From contig JARZZO010000013.1 in assembly GCA_030544215.1 (NCBI GenBank), positions 43,907,196-43,971,195 of the forward strand: a stretch of DNA of 64,000 nt. Reading direction: 5' to 3'. Source of the stretch: Zantedeschia hybrid cultivar (lineage: Eukaryota; Streptophyta; Magnoliopsida; Alismatales; Araceae). This document shows positions 53,648 to 64,000 of this stretch, one piece after another. A program made the translations under genes and the position numbers. Below the pieces are notes generated by a model. The model had not been told where the DNA came from, did no database searches, and worked only from the letters and a program-made list of their open reading frames with translations. Numbering within the stretch: position 1 is the first letter of the stretch; each line of letters starts with the position of its first letter.

Positions 53648-55897
53648 TGTAACGACCCGCCACCCTATAATCGGGGATCCGATTACTAAATAGGTACCGA
53701 AACATTATTTTGGAACCAAACTAGGATCTAGATAAGTATGAGAAATAAATAATTAACTAAGCTAAACATTCACATCGCATTGAATCGAAAAGGAAGTGCA
53801 AGAATTAAAAGTTATTACAATGTGACTGGGCACAACAAATAATTACATATTCCAACATAAAAGAAAAGAAATAATTAAGTGTACAGGCCAGAAATAAGAT
53901 AACAACTACGTTGGGGCATACCCCGGAACAACAGCAGTTGGCGCGTAATACTAAGCAACACTTTTCTTGCTAAGCCTGCCTGGAACCCTCACCTGAAAAC
54001 CGCAGGGGTGAGTCTCAACGAAAAGACTTAGTAGGGATCCTTCGATCCCCACCGCCCACTCACGCACCCACAAGAGCAGTAACACAGATACAGATAAAGT
54101 AAGCAAGTAATTATTACTCCTAATTCTCGATATAAACCACGTGCAGTCGAAATGTAACATGCATATCTCAAAAACCATTCTACCAGGGAACCTACAACCA
54201 ACGTCTCGGCAAAACACGCCAACCACTCAACCAAACGTGGGAAACATCGACCCGCTGAGAGCAAACAGTAACCCCTCGGATAGCACGCTAGCTACTCCGG
54301 CCCAACTGGCTCAGGTGGTTACTTCTTTCCTCAGCACGAGTGACACTCCACAAGTACCACTCCTACACCGGTACTAGCTAACCCCGGGGTTCACCAGGTG
54401 ACCCTCTCTCACTAGGCGTCACCCCGCCACTGCTCCCACCGGCGATGTGTCCCTCCCACACCGACACAGGGTGTCAAGCGCTACAACTGTCACTCTAGGT
54501 CCACAGTAGCACAAAACATAGTACAGTAAGAAGTCCACGGTCGTACGAAACACAACGCGGTGCGATCCGGTCACAGGGAATCCATCATCATCGAGTATCT
54601 TTAAAGCATGCATTAACTGAACTATCTAACAGTGTAAACACCTATTAATAGCATGAATTAATGTGGTTTTGTCTTGAATCGCGTCGCCCAAGGCCGACGC
54701 CATTCAAGCCTCCTAAACTTGTTCATGTAAAATCTCGGCCTCGGAACATGGCCTAAAAGGCGTCGCCATAGGTAGCCGCCTATTAAAACGGGTCGCTGTC
54801 CATGGACGCCATTCACAACAAAAGTCCACTCTGACATAAACCGTTACGGGGACGATTTCTGCCTAAATGGCGTCGTGTTGTCCCGTCGTCATTTTGAATG
54901 GCGTCGTCCTAGCACGACGTCATTTAGCGCCAAAACCCTAGTTTCTGCAACTCGACCCGAGGGTCCTCTTTTATCCCCAATTTTGCCCCAAAACACCTAA
55001 AAAGGGGAAAACAAAGAGGAAAACCAATCAATCACAGGAAAACCCACAAATCCATATTCATAGAAACCACCATATCCATCAAGAAAGCCCCTTAGCATGT
55101 TGATTCTACCCTAGAACCCCATACACGCATCATGCTTCAAAGCGGGAAAATATGGTTTTAAGATGAAACACCACGGGGATCGTCACCTTACCGGTTGCTC
55201 GAACTCCTCCAAGCTCCAAGCCGCCAACCCGTCTCGCCCCCACGCCGCCACCGGTACCACCGAGGACGTCATTACTCCACCGGGACATCGGCCGCCGTCC
55301 GAAGAGAAAACGCCGCGGAGGAGGTGGTGGTGGTAGTGGTGGGAGTTAGGAGGTCGATATAGTGGAGGGAAAGATGAAATGGTGGGAGGACAAGAAGGAG
55401 GGGGAAGAGAGATCGCCGGAGCCGTCGAGGAAGAGAGGAAATAGAGAAGGGAGGAGGAAATGAGGGAAAAGAAGGAGGGTTCGCGGGGTCAACCAGAAGT
55501 TAGGTAAAATGCGTCGTGCGGTACAAACGCCTATCAGTTGACATGACTGGCCGTACTGACAGAGACTCTGAATCGCGTCGCCTAACCAAGACGCCGTTCA
55601 GATGACAAGACTGGCACCGTACACTGACAACCCAGAGTCGCAGTCTGAATGGCGTCGTCCAACAAGGACGCCGTTCAGGCGACACAACAGGGGCCGTACT
55701 CTCGCGGCCCAAAGCCCGCCCACGTGGCACAACAACAACCAAGCTAAATGGCGTCCACCTAGAAAGACGCCGTTCAAAAGGCGTCGTGCATGCTAGACGT
55801 CATTTAGATGGCACTCCCCTGACCCATCAAGGCCCAAACCAGTGGATCCGACCCAGAAACTGACCCAATAACCGAATCTGAAACCTCAGTCCTTACA
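53648..55897 (+). mobile_element. Solo LTR (2250 bp) with exact 5-bp target duplication
   Basis: It starts TGTAACGACCCGCCACCC and ends CAGTCCTTACA. The flanks are identical TGGAG duplications (53643-53647 and 55898-55902). It is homologous over its length to the inverted copy at 10599-12776. It contains CG-rich hairpin arrays. The frames at 53951-55796 are inside it and are not genes. Confidence 0.93.
54680..55815. repeat. Hairpin arrays (ATGGCGTC / GACGCCAT) in the solo LTR
   Basis: Two clusters (54680-54930 and 55570-55815) contain repeated near-palindromes. Examples are GCGTCGCCCAAGGCCGACGC (54678), ATGGCGTCGTCC with GGACGCCGTT (55648-55677), and GGCGTCC with GACGCCGTTC (55750-55776). Stems are about 8-10 bp and loops about 4-10 nt. 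The same array type lies in the copy at 10599-12776. Confidence 0.75.
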
Positions 55898-56345
55898 TGG
55901 AGTCTTAAACATGCTCAAATTTATTATGTTCTACTTTTAATCCAACTCAAATATCTCTTATAATATTTTGTAGGTCATAGTTAATTTTTATTATATTTTC
56001 CATTATTTTCTAATTCAAATTCTAATGCCATTATGACTTGTTTTCTATTGGTAGTCGTTTCTAAAACTTATCATCAATATTTTTGACCTCCAAAACATAT
56101 GAATGGTGTTATACAAAGCTATATATCTGTCATGCTCTTTCAAATGATACCAATCATACTTTAATCCGAATTTCACATAAAGCATCATTGTTTTATTATA
56201 CTGTTGTATAGTATATCCGAACTCATATTTTTAACTAAGTTAATGGACTATATTAATTTACTTAAATGGGCTAATAAACTTTTACTAATGAGTTAATTAG
56301 GATAAATCAAAATCATTGTTAAGTCTAAGATTGCAGGGCATAACA

Positions 56346-57867
56346 TTAATATCTTATGAAACTTCCACTTATGGATTATTTTGTAGGTATGGAAACTTGG
56401 GACAAGCCACTTGTCATTTTGAAGGTAAATTTGAAGTCACTATTTTGATATCCACTTTAACTGTTAATGGAAGGTAGCAAGATGTCCATATTTGAAGATC
56501 AAATCCAAAGCCACATACGTAATGGCTCACTTTTCATTTTGAACAATAGTAAAAATCCAGACTTGACTTTTACTCATTCTAGTTCATACTATATCAAGTT
56601 CATATAGAGTAGGATACATTATACTAGAAGGTACATGAGCTTTTACATATGAGCTCTATGATGAGTGGTTTGTTATGTACATATATAAATACACTTGCGA
56701 AGATATATCTAAGATAGGTCATATATAATCATCGGTTTTACATGTAAAATGAAAAGAACATGTTTCCCTTTATTTTTTCTCTTTAGTGGTATAAAATTTG
56801 TGAATATGAAAATGAATTTCAAGCTTATTTGGTTGAGAACAATGCTACGGGAGACAAAATAGATAGTGCAGACAAAATGGAATGCAATCCCTTTAGATAA
56901 TGCATATATTAAAGTGTTGTAGGTGGAGGAGATTAAAGTGCCTAAATAAATAAATGTACGGGAGAAAGACAAAAACAACAAAATAACATGAAGAGGATTA
57001 AAACATAGATGAGCAAAATGATGCAATATTCATCACCATCTCAGTCGGACCTTATTGTAAAAGTAAAAAAAAAATCTCAACTAGACCAAGGAAGGAGGGA
57101 AATCAGAACCAGCTCCAGTTATCAAGTACAACGAGTACTCAATGTGGGTTTTCAAATATGGCGAAGGACGCTCCACGAAAAAGTGCAGATCCGACTACCT
57201 TAGCAGGCCTACGTAAGAAGACTCTTCCATAATGTCGTTTGCAATATTGCCGTTGTCCAACACCGGCGTTGTTTCCTCTCTCCAACTGCAACAAATCTAC
57301 TCAAGGATGTGTTAAGGTCCTTGGCCAGATGCAAGGAATCGAGCAGGCCTGAGCAACACCAATGTTGGCTCCGCTCCACATCGTCCACACCAACGCAATT
57401 CCCGAGCCTCCATCCACTTGTTCTAACGAAGGGAGCACCAATGTCAAGCAACACTGGCACTCTAGCTCCCCCTCGTCCACCCCGACAGACAGGTTATCCG
57501 TGAGAGTGTGTTACCAGGGAGAGGATGGTACCAAGGTAAAAAGTAAGGTTAAAAACGTAAAAATATGAGTCTATTCTTTCATTTCCTCTAATGCACCCAA
57601 ACGTGAGAAGGAGAAGAAAAATGCGGTATTGCGGACATCTCTAACACCTCTAAGAGAAATTCAATTTTTAAAAATCTATAGTTATAAAAATCTATGACAG
57701 ACAGGGCCAAAGAGGGAAACAAAAATAAGAGAGAGAAAAAGATAATAAAATGGAGCTTTTGAAAAAAGAATTGGGGGATTCCAATAATTTATGTGGGACC
57801 CATTGACCAAAAAAGCCCAACACTACAAAAGTCCCTTTTTCTATCACAATTTCCAAACATGACCTTA
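56346..57867. other. Intergenic DNA, no gene recognised
   Basis: The short frames at 56709-57568 carry no recognisable motif. I see no terminal repeats. Confidence 0.4.
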
Positions 57868-59862
57868 GGCATCGTTTGGAAACATTTTGGAGACTCTAAA
57901 ACTTTGAAGGAATTTATAATCTAGAAAGAGCCACATCATCATGTCTTTAATTCAAATGTTAGGAAAAATTATTTAGTTTATTTAATCTCATTTGAAAAGA
58001 CCTTGAGAACTCAAATTTGAAGACATATCTAAAAATACTTCTATCCTCGTATTACTCCACTTTAAGAACTTTACAAAGGTAAATAGAAAAAGAAATATGG
58101 TATTACTTTTTAGAATTCTCATATTCTCCTCATATCCCCTTTTTAAAACATACTACATGAATTGAAAAGAGGTCTTTTTTAAACACGAAACAAAATCTAA
58201 ATTCTGATATAATTTGTTAGTCTTAGGTGGCCTACAAGTCAATATGACTTTGTAATCTCGTTCATTTTATTAATATAATGGCATTATTTCATTATGTGTA
58301 AATTCGTATTATCGTCTCATAATGAAGTCCATAAATATGTACGATAGTGATCATATTATGATGAGATCATACTAGTGAGACTGATCATTTAAACACACAT
58401 ATTCTTAGTAGTTTCTAGTCGGAGGATATCCGAGAAGGATATCAGATATCCAATTAGACTAGTACAGATTACTCCCGCTCATAAGATGAGAGTGACTGAT
58501 CGCATAGTCACTTGTGTGGAGATACTAAGGTGAATATGTAGATGCTCATTAGAGAATGAGTTCACTGAACTGATCCGACTGATCGTTGGATGGTACTGTA
58601 CCTGATTGTCAACCAGCTTGATTTTATTGTCGCAGTTGCGTTGACAGTCCTTAGACCTGAGACACTAAGGACACCTTGTCGGTGGAATTCTGTACTTTGA
58701 CTTTGGTTTATGAATCTCTAACAACGGGATTCTAAATAGCCAATGATCGGGTACAGCGGAATACCGTCGAAGGGAATTGAGTGTCAATAAGAAATCATTC
58801 GCTCTCAGTACTCATGAGAGAGAATGCTCTAGTAAAGATGCGCGAAGGTCCCTAGGTAGGGCGGACGATAATATCGGGAAAGGAGTTTTCCGATATTCAT
58901 CAGCGGCATCTAATCAAAGTGAGTTGACCGGTTAGGGTTTGACAGCACACCATACCCTGGGTTGACTCGAGAGCATTGAACGAATGAAGGATTATATCCA
59001 CGCGGTAACTGTTGGCGGAAAGATTCCAAGAGTGAATTACTTAACCCCGATATCTTATGGGTTCACGCGGTGTTGCTTGGCACCCAACGTGATCGGAGGC
59101 CCGATCGTATTAGATGTGCGACATCAATTTGATTGATTAATTAATTAATATGACTTTTTAATTGATTAATAAAGCTAGTGAGGAGTCATTGGGCTTGTTG
59201 GGCCATTAACTGGACTGGTACTTGGGCCTAGAGGGTCACACGCAAAAGATTCTCAAGGCGATGGATAAATGAGTGGGTTTTATATAAACCGGGAGTTTTT
59301 ATGAAAAACCGCGCGGTTAGTATAAAATATAGCAAACGGGTGAGTAGGCCATGCTGCTGCTAACCCTAGCCGCCCCCTCCTCTCTATCTCTGACGTCCCA
59401 GGTAAGTCTGGATCTCCGGATCTGCTCCACCGCTTCTCCGACTCCCGTTCGACAGGAAATCGTCCGCGCGTTGCGGCGATTATTGCGGCAAACGGTGGAG
59501 ACTTCGTGGGCTGCGAAGAACGAGGAATGTGGTGATATCTGTCGCGAGGAGGATCGCATGGACTCTGCTAGAGGTCGGACGCTTGCACGGCTTGCGGTGT
59601 CACACAGACGGAACTGAACAGTTGCAGATTCGAATCCGTACATAGTAAGACTTCGATTATCCGATAATCGATTTTCGATATTCGAAACGGGAACGGATCG
59701 CTGGTTTAATCTTTTATTTTCTACTGCGTGAGCGATTCGGAGAGAAACGAGAACCCAACATAATTTACTTGTCATTTTATGCTTGAAAAAAGTAAAATTT
59801 TTAAACTTTTCATCAAATATAAGAATGCCAAAGCTGAAGTAGAATTATTCCCAAACATGGCC
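57868..59862. mobile_element. Tourist-like MITE (about 445 bp net) split by a nested solo LTR
   Basis: The left end is GGCATCGTTTGGAAACATTT. The right end, reverse-complemented, is GGCCATGTTTGGGAATAATT. The flanks are TTA (57865-57867 and 59863-59865). The body is the reverse orientation of the MITE at 19928-20335. The solo LTR copy C interrupts it at 58215. Confidence 0.87.
58215..59760 (+). mobile_element. Solo LTR copy C (1546 bp) with exact 5-bp target duplication
   Basis: It starts TGTTAGTCTTAGGTGGCC and ends GAGAACCCAACA. The flanks are identical TAATT (58210-58214 and 59761-59765). It is colinear with copies A and B (12860-16371, 13859-15402). Shared points include TGAGTTCACTGAACTGATCC, GAAGGATTATATCC and the TTTTTATGAAAAACCGC motif just before a TATAAAA box at 59321. 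Confidence 0.93.
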
Positions 59863-60037
59863 TTATTACAAGTCGCATGTAATATATGCCACTCAACATC
59901 GAACATCATGTAACATATGTATAATATTATGCCTATTATATTATGTTAATATAGTATTTCTATTGTTTAATATTAAAAATGTTATACCCCTTTACGAAAC
60001 TACTATCTTTTATCAAACTAAGACGTTAATAGTCCAT

Positions 60038-61946
60038 TGATAAATGCACAATTTTATGCTTTAAGGAGGGAAATTTCATGAATTTAACCCGTGATTTTAT
60101 GTGTAAATTAACATTAAATGATGGTCAAGTTAGTCTCACTGCATTGATAGAAACTTTATGAATATTTGGATAAAAAATAATGTTATTTTGCACTTAAGCA
60201 TGTTTAGAGGTTTAAATGCAATTTTTCATGAACAAGGGCATGATGGGAACATAGAAATCCTTTTAAGCACTTAAATGAATATTCCATGCATATATGTAAT
60301 TTTTATAATTCATGTACATAATTTTATATTTTATATAGATTAAACTGTAAATTCATATATACAGGGACATTGCAAAGAAGAGAAGGACATTTGTGTCAAT
60401 TGAGGACTAAGATGAGATGCTATATAAGACTTTACAATAATTGTTCTATGAGTACAGGACATAAGAAGCAAGTGGCCCAGTTGGTTAGAGGTTGTAGCAA
60501 GGTGATGACCAGAGATTAAATTCCAACCGACCTAGCCGCCCTCCTCATTTTCCTACTAGCCGCCCTCTCACTTAGAGGCAAATTTGAATTCAAAAATTAT
60601 AGATAATCTCTCCACCCTTGAATCAAGCAAGAAAATCATTGATTTAAGGATCAATATTGGCAAGCTAAGAGGACAGCTGACCCTAGCTCTCCCATGCCCC
60701 CTCCCCCTCTCACTCATCTCCCTTCTCTTTTCTCTCTTTAATCTCCACCATCTATTCACCTAAATTTAATCTCAACCCTCAATTTTTTTCCTTTTGATGA
60801 AACCCTAATCCCTCAAATATAAAAGCCACACTATAGGGGCTATGCCCCCATCTATTTTCCTTTTCTCATTCTTCTCTCTTCTGTCTTATTATAGCACCTG
60901 CAACTACAATATTATGCTACAGTAACCGTACCTCTCCCTCTCTCTTACTCTCTCCCACTCTTGTTCTCTCATCTTTCTATTTCCCTTATTGGACAACCAT
61001 CACTCTCCCTCTCTTGTTCTTCTTCTCTCTCACACACCCTTTCCCACTACTGGTTGGAAGAGCAAGTATGAGAAGGTCGTCCCTAATGCACTAAGGAGGA
61101 GCCATGTCGTCACCATTAACTTGCACAAGGAGGAGGGTGATCTTCACTAAGACTTTAGAGTTTTCTTTTCTTATTTTCTTTACCGTAGTATTAGATTTGT
61201 AACTATTTTCATTTGATTCTTATAGTAAACATTAGTTTCTTTAGTGGATTCTTTTTCATGAGGAGTCCTTTTTATTTTTTAGTGTATGTTTTTTTACTAT
61301 TCTATCCCACTCTTCTATCTTCCTCTTGACTTAATTTTTGCAAAATAAATGTTATTTATGGTGATTAGTGCTTAGTTAATCTTGATTTTAGTCATGTTAA
61401 CTAAGATTAGTGATTAGGTTTTAGCGTAGATAATGTTTATTAGTGATTTCAAATAGCAAAGTTAAAAAAAAAATAGATTGCACAGTCCCTGTTCGTAACG
61501 TCATTTTATGTGCAAAACCATTTCAAAAAATTGATCAAACCACTTTTATTATTTTTTAGACTTAAAACCCTAACTAGGAAACTTGGTTCATGAAGATTGG
61601 AGTTTAGGTTAGGGAGTTCTAGTCATTTCACGATCAATAAAGTTTCTCGTTACTTAGTTGTTTAGTTTATATTAGTCTTAACAATTTAGTTTTTGTTTTT
61701 CATTTTAATCATTCCCAAATTTCTAAGAATATTTTAATTAGTTTTAAACCTGATTTTTTATGAGTTTATTTGCGATTTTCTTACAACTAAAAATCCATAA
61801 AAAAAAGAGATACATTTACATAAATGTTTTCAAAACCTCTCAATAGATTCGACCCTATTCACTATACTCTATGCTCATTTAATCTTTGTGTGAATCGGTA
61901 TTAAGATTGGTGTGTGAATGTTTTAATGACATATTTCATAGCATCA
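60038..61946 (+). mobile_element. Gypsy/Athila-like solo LTR (1909 bp), exact 5-bp target duplication
   Basis: It starts TGATAAATGCACAATTTTAT, a start typical of plant Athila/Tat LTRs, and ends CATAGCATCA. The flanks are identical TCCAT (60033-60037 and 61947-61951). A TATAAAA box lies at 60818. A GATTCGACCCTATTCACTA segment near 61847 resembles the 3' part of Athila-type LTRs. No coding region is present. Confidence 0.85.
60474..60530 (+). other. tRNA-like A and B box pair inside the LTR
   Basis: GTGGCCCAGTTGGTTAGAGG resembles a pol III A box. GATTAAATTCC about 30 nt later resembles a decayed B box. It cannot fold as an intact tRNA, so it is more likely a SINE head or tRNA-derived fragment captured in the LTR. 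Confidence 0.4.
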
Positions 61947-62332
61947 TCCATCTACCTAACTTGAAATAAAAGGTAGACTTATAGTACTACTTGGCTATTG
62001 TGAACAAGGAAAACTATAATTAACAATATATTATGTGTAAATATTGAAGAGCATATGCCAAAATAAGTGCTTTCACTTGTGTATCTATTTATTTATTGAA
62101 AAGTTCGAATTTAGAGGAACTTCGAAATCGAAGAGAGAAGGTCTTTTTTTTTTTTTCACATCCATTTTCGAAACTTCGAAAATAGATTAGAAATATGAAA
62201 GTTGAAGTGACATTTGACACTTTTTATGGAGGGCTCACGAGTCTTGTTGGAATATTATGAATAATTATAAATATTAATAAAAATATAAAATTTGTAAGCA
62301 CTTCAAAATATACTAAAAGATTATGAGAATTT

Positions 62333-62850
62333 TACTTTATAAACCCTATAAACTTATGATATTATGAAAAGTCTCCCGTAACTGAACTATTTTCTAAAAA
62401 ATCCCCATGATCTTAGAATATTTACAAAAACATCTTTACAAATAAGAAATGTTTGAAATAAAAAATATACGAAGATTTCATCCACCTAGTTGCTCAGTTG
62501 GTTATTACTACTATTTTAGTGACTCGCCTACTCTATGGTGACTCCACTGTAGTCATTTATCTCAATCACATGTGAAATAGCATTATGAGGCATAGAGACA
62601 ACTGGTCATTGTACGACCGACCACTATAGAGCCGCTGCAGAGCAAGTGAGTCATCAAGAACAACAATACTAAGTAGCCGAATAGCTAGGTAGATGAAATA
62701 TTTCCTCGCATATTCCTTATTTCAAACGTCCGTTAATCGTAGGAGTGTTTTTGTAAATATTCAAAGATTATAGAGGCTTTTGCAAAAGTAGTTCGATTAT
62801 GATAGTTTTTTTGTAATATCAAAAGCTTATAGGGGTTAAAAACTAAAAAA
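62333..62850. mobile_element. AT-rich foldback element, about 520 bp
   Basis: The left half (AAACCCTATAAACTTATGAT..GAATATTTACAAAAAC..TAAGAAATGTTTGAAATAA..ATTTCATCCACCTAG) is mirrored by the right half (TAGCTAGGTAGATGAAAT..TTATTTCAAACG..GTTTTTGTAAATATTC..AGCTTATAGGGGTT). Pairing extends to near the centre at about 62590. It is related to the element at 10080-10352. Confidence 0.75.
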
Positions 62851-63032
62851 ACTAAAAATGTATATGAACTAAAAAGTAAAAGTTTATTTTGGTACCCATT
62901 ATTTGATGCAATACATTGGAATCTTTTTATTTTATTATACATCTCGGACTGCATTAAATGTTTTTAATGACATCGTCAAGCTGTGACTCGGTTAGTAGTT
63001 TATGATATTGTCATTTAAAAAGATCATGAGTT

Positions 63033-63280
63033 GTTCCTGGCATAGTAGCGTAGTGGGCACCACTCCGCCTCCCTTTTGGGACGTCGGGATGCGATTAATT
63101 CTCCTATTAGGAAATAAGATTGGTCGCCTAAGTTATTTGGGCAGTCCCCTCATTCTTTAAAAAGTATAAACTTTGCTTGTGCATATTTTTTTTCAAATTG
63201 GGAGGCCCTTGTGGGTTTTGAGTCCGAGTTATTTTTGTACTCTTGATAAGTCAAACATTATACCATATATTAAAAAAAAA
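63033..63280 (+). mobile_element. tRNA-derived SINE with target duplication
   Basis: An A-box-like TAGCGTAGTGGGCACC and a B-box-like GATGCGATTAATTC lie at the head, and an A-rich tail is at about 63270-63282. The flanks share an approximately 16-bp duplication, AAAAAGATCATGAGTT (about 63017-63032) and AAAAAGATCATGGGTT (about 63278-63293). This arrangement is typical of a LINE-mobilised SINE. Confidence 0.75.
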
Positions 63281-63293
63281 AAGATCATGGGTT

Positions 63294-64000
63294 CAAAATC
63301 ATAAGACACGAAAATGATCTTCACGTTTGATGTGCGATGGACTTCTTTCTCAATTGAAGAAATTTTTTTAGCATTGTTAAGATTTAATTTGACTATATGG
63401 TAAAATGATATTCATACTTGACCAACAACCTCAATGACAAAAGGGAAATGTCATTGGTGTGGACATAAGCCTTGTTTGGTGTCTTTCTATGAAGTTTATC
63501 TATAAAGAGGTCTTTTAACATATTAGACAATGAGAGAGTTTTGAAATATGATTTTTTGAGATATTTTGCAATCTGAAAAGGAAAGTTTAAATTAAAATGT
63601 GAGTGATTTTACATATCTTAGAAGTGAGAATATATCTGAATCGAGTTTTAATTAAGTTGTAGAGTAATGTTTGTTGCACAACCGCTGGTGCAAATGAGCT
63701 GAAATTGATTGAGCTCCCAATGTCCTTTTACCACCTACATAGCTCACATGGAACTTGCCTCCTCGTTAAATTTCTCCCAAAGACATTCGTATGTTAGTGC
63801 ACATAAGGGAGGTCAGTTAAAAAAAAAAGATGCTATTGAGAGCTCGGGGATTGTTTTGAAAAGTAATATGACATAATTTTTTTCTTTTTTTTTTTTAATT
63901 TGGCCCCACGTGTGTTGATGCAAGGATGATATTGGAACACATTTAATGAGGATAGGCTCCATGTGACCTCTCCAGGTGGCAGAAGAACATTAGGAGGTTC
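63294..64000. other. AT-rich DNA, nothing recognised
   Basis: I see no open frame with domain similarity and no terminal repeats up to the window edge. Confidence 0.4.

Larger units (their letters stand above)
50586..56345 (+). mobile_element. LTR-like element (about 3.5 kb net) split by a nested solo LTR
   Basis: It starts TGTTAGGCCCCGAAATCC and probably ends GCAGGGCATAACA. The TGTTA/TAACA ends are inverted. The body is colinear with the 20338-23129 element. Examples are the GTCCAAATA..CAAAGTCCACAAA region near 50740 and the TACAAAGCTATATATCTGTC..GATACCAATCA region near 56113. The flanks ATTAT and TTAAT are not a clean duplication, so the ends are provisional. The solo LTR 53648-55897 is inserted in it. 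No polyprotein is present. Confidence 0.65.

Noticed and set aside
53951..55796. Multiple frames of 60-90 codons
   Set aside because: All lie in the solo LTR 53648-55897; the CG-rich hairpin arrays keep frames open by chance.
57009..57568. Overlapping 60-80-codon frames on both strands
   Set aside because: No recognisable motif, no splice-supported extension, and codon content typical of random DNA.
59317..59775. 152-codon minus-strand frame and 88-codon plus-strand frame
   Set aside because: They coincide with the GC-rich 3' part of solo LTR copy C and even cross its end.
60474..60530. Possible tRNA gene
   Set aside because: Only A/B-box-like words are present; acceptor and anticodon stems do not form.

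Overview
This window is nuclear DNA from a flowering plant. The evidence is split genes with GT..AG introns, a nine-exon COQ6 gene, the remains of a plant-specific hypersensitive-induced-response (HIR) gene, and dense plant transposon debris: solo LTRs, Tourist-like and hAT-type MITEs, a TRIM and SINEs. I cannot assign a species; a monocot is possible but not shown. Most of the 64 kb is non-coding. Nearly all the longer open reading frames are accidental frames inside LTRs and low-complexity tracts.

Layout. 1-5880: degenerate, partly tandem LTR-like sequence with CCACCGGT/GGTGGG-rich low-complexity blocks. 5892-6558: a hAT MITE with an exact 8-bp target duplication. About 7560-9122 (minus): an unrecognised, possibly decayed gene with a GC-rich 5' end. 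10080-16371: a foldback element, a solo LTR (10599-12776) and a second LTR (12860-16371) that is itself invaded by a hAT MITE and by a younger LTR of its own family. 17727-18052: a Tourist-like MITE. 18913-25179 (plus): a HIR pseudogene, broken by frameshifts, by a Tourist-like MITE, by a 2.8-kb LTR inserted at the MITE's edge, and by a TRIM. 26635-46627 (minus): an apparently intact COQ6 gene. 48400-50500: a decayed PIF/Harbinger element (Myb/SANT-like ORF plus DDE transposase). 50586-56345: an LTR with another solo LTR (53648-55897) nested in it. 57868-59862: a Tourist-like MITE with a solo LTR nested in it. 60038-61946: a gypsy/Athila-like solo LTR. 62330-63280: a foldback element and a SINE.

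Genes. COQ6 is the one gene I regard as functional. Nine coding exons (1602 nt, 533 residues plus stop) join in frame with canonical splice sites and carry the GxGxxG, DG and GDAAH/P signatures of the FAD-dependent ubiquinone-biosynthesis hydroxylases. Its intron 6 is about 12.4 kb long. It contains a 1.6-kb MITE, a degenerate tandem-repeat field, a 4.8-kb near-perfect-length inverted repeat and a 2.5-kb solo LTR. Intron 3 holds two hAT MITEs and a 124-bp tandem duplication touching the exon 3 splice donor.

Most notable structure. (1) The 4.8-kb palindrome inside the COQ6 intron would be transcribed as a long hairpin. (2) An array of short CG-rich hairpins built on ATGGCGTC/GACGCCAT recurs in two independently inserted solo LTRs. 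(3) The nested insertions in the HIR pseudogene can be dated in order from their target-site duplications. I found no CRISPR array, rRNA or canonical tRNA gene.
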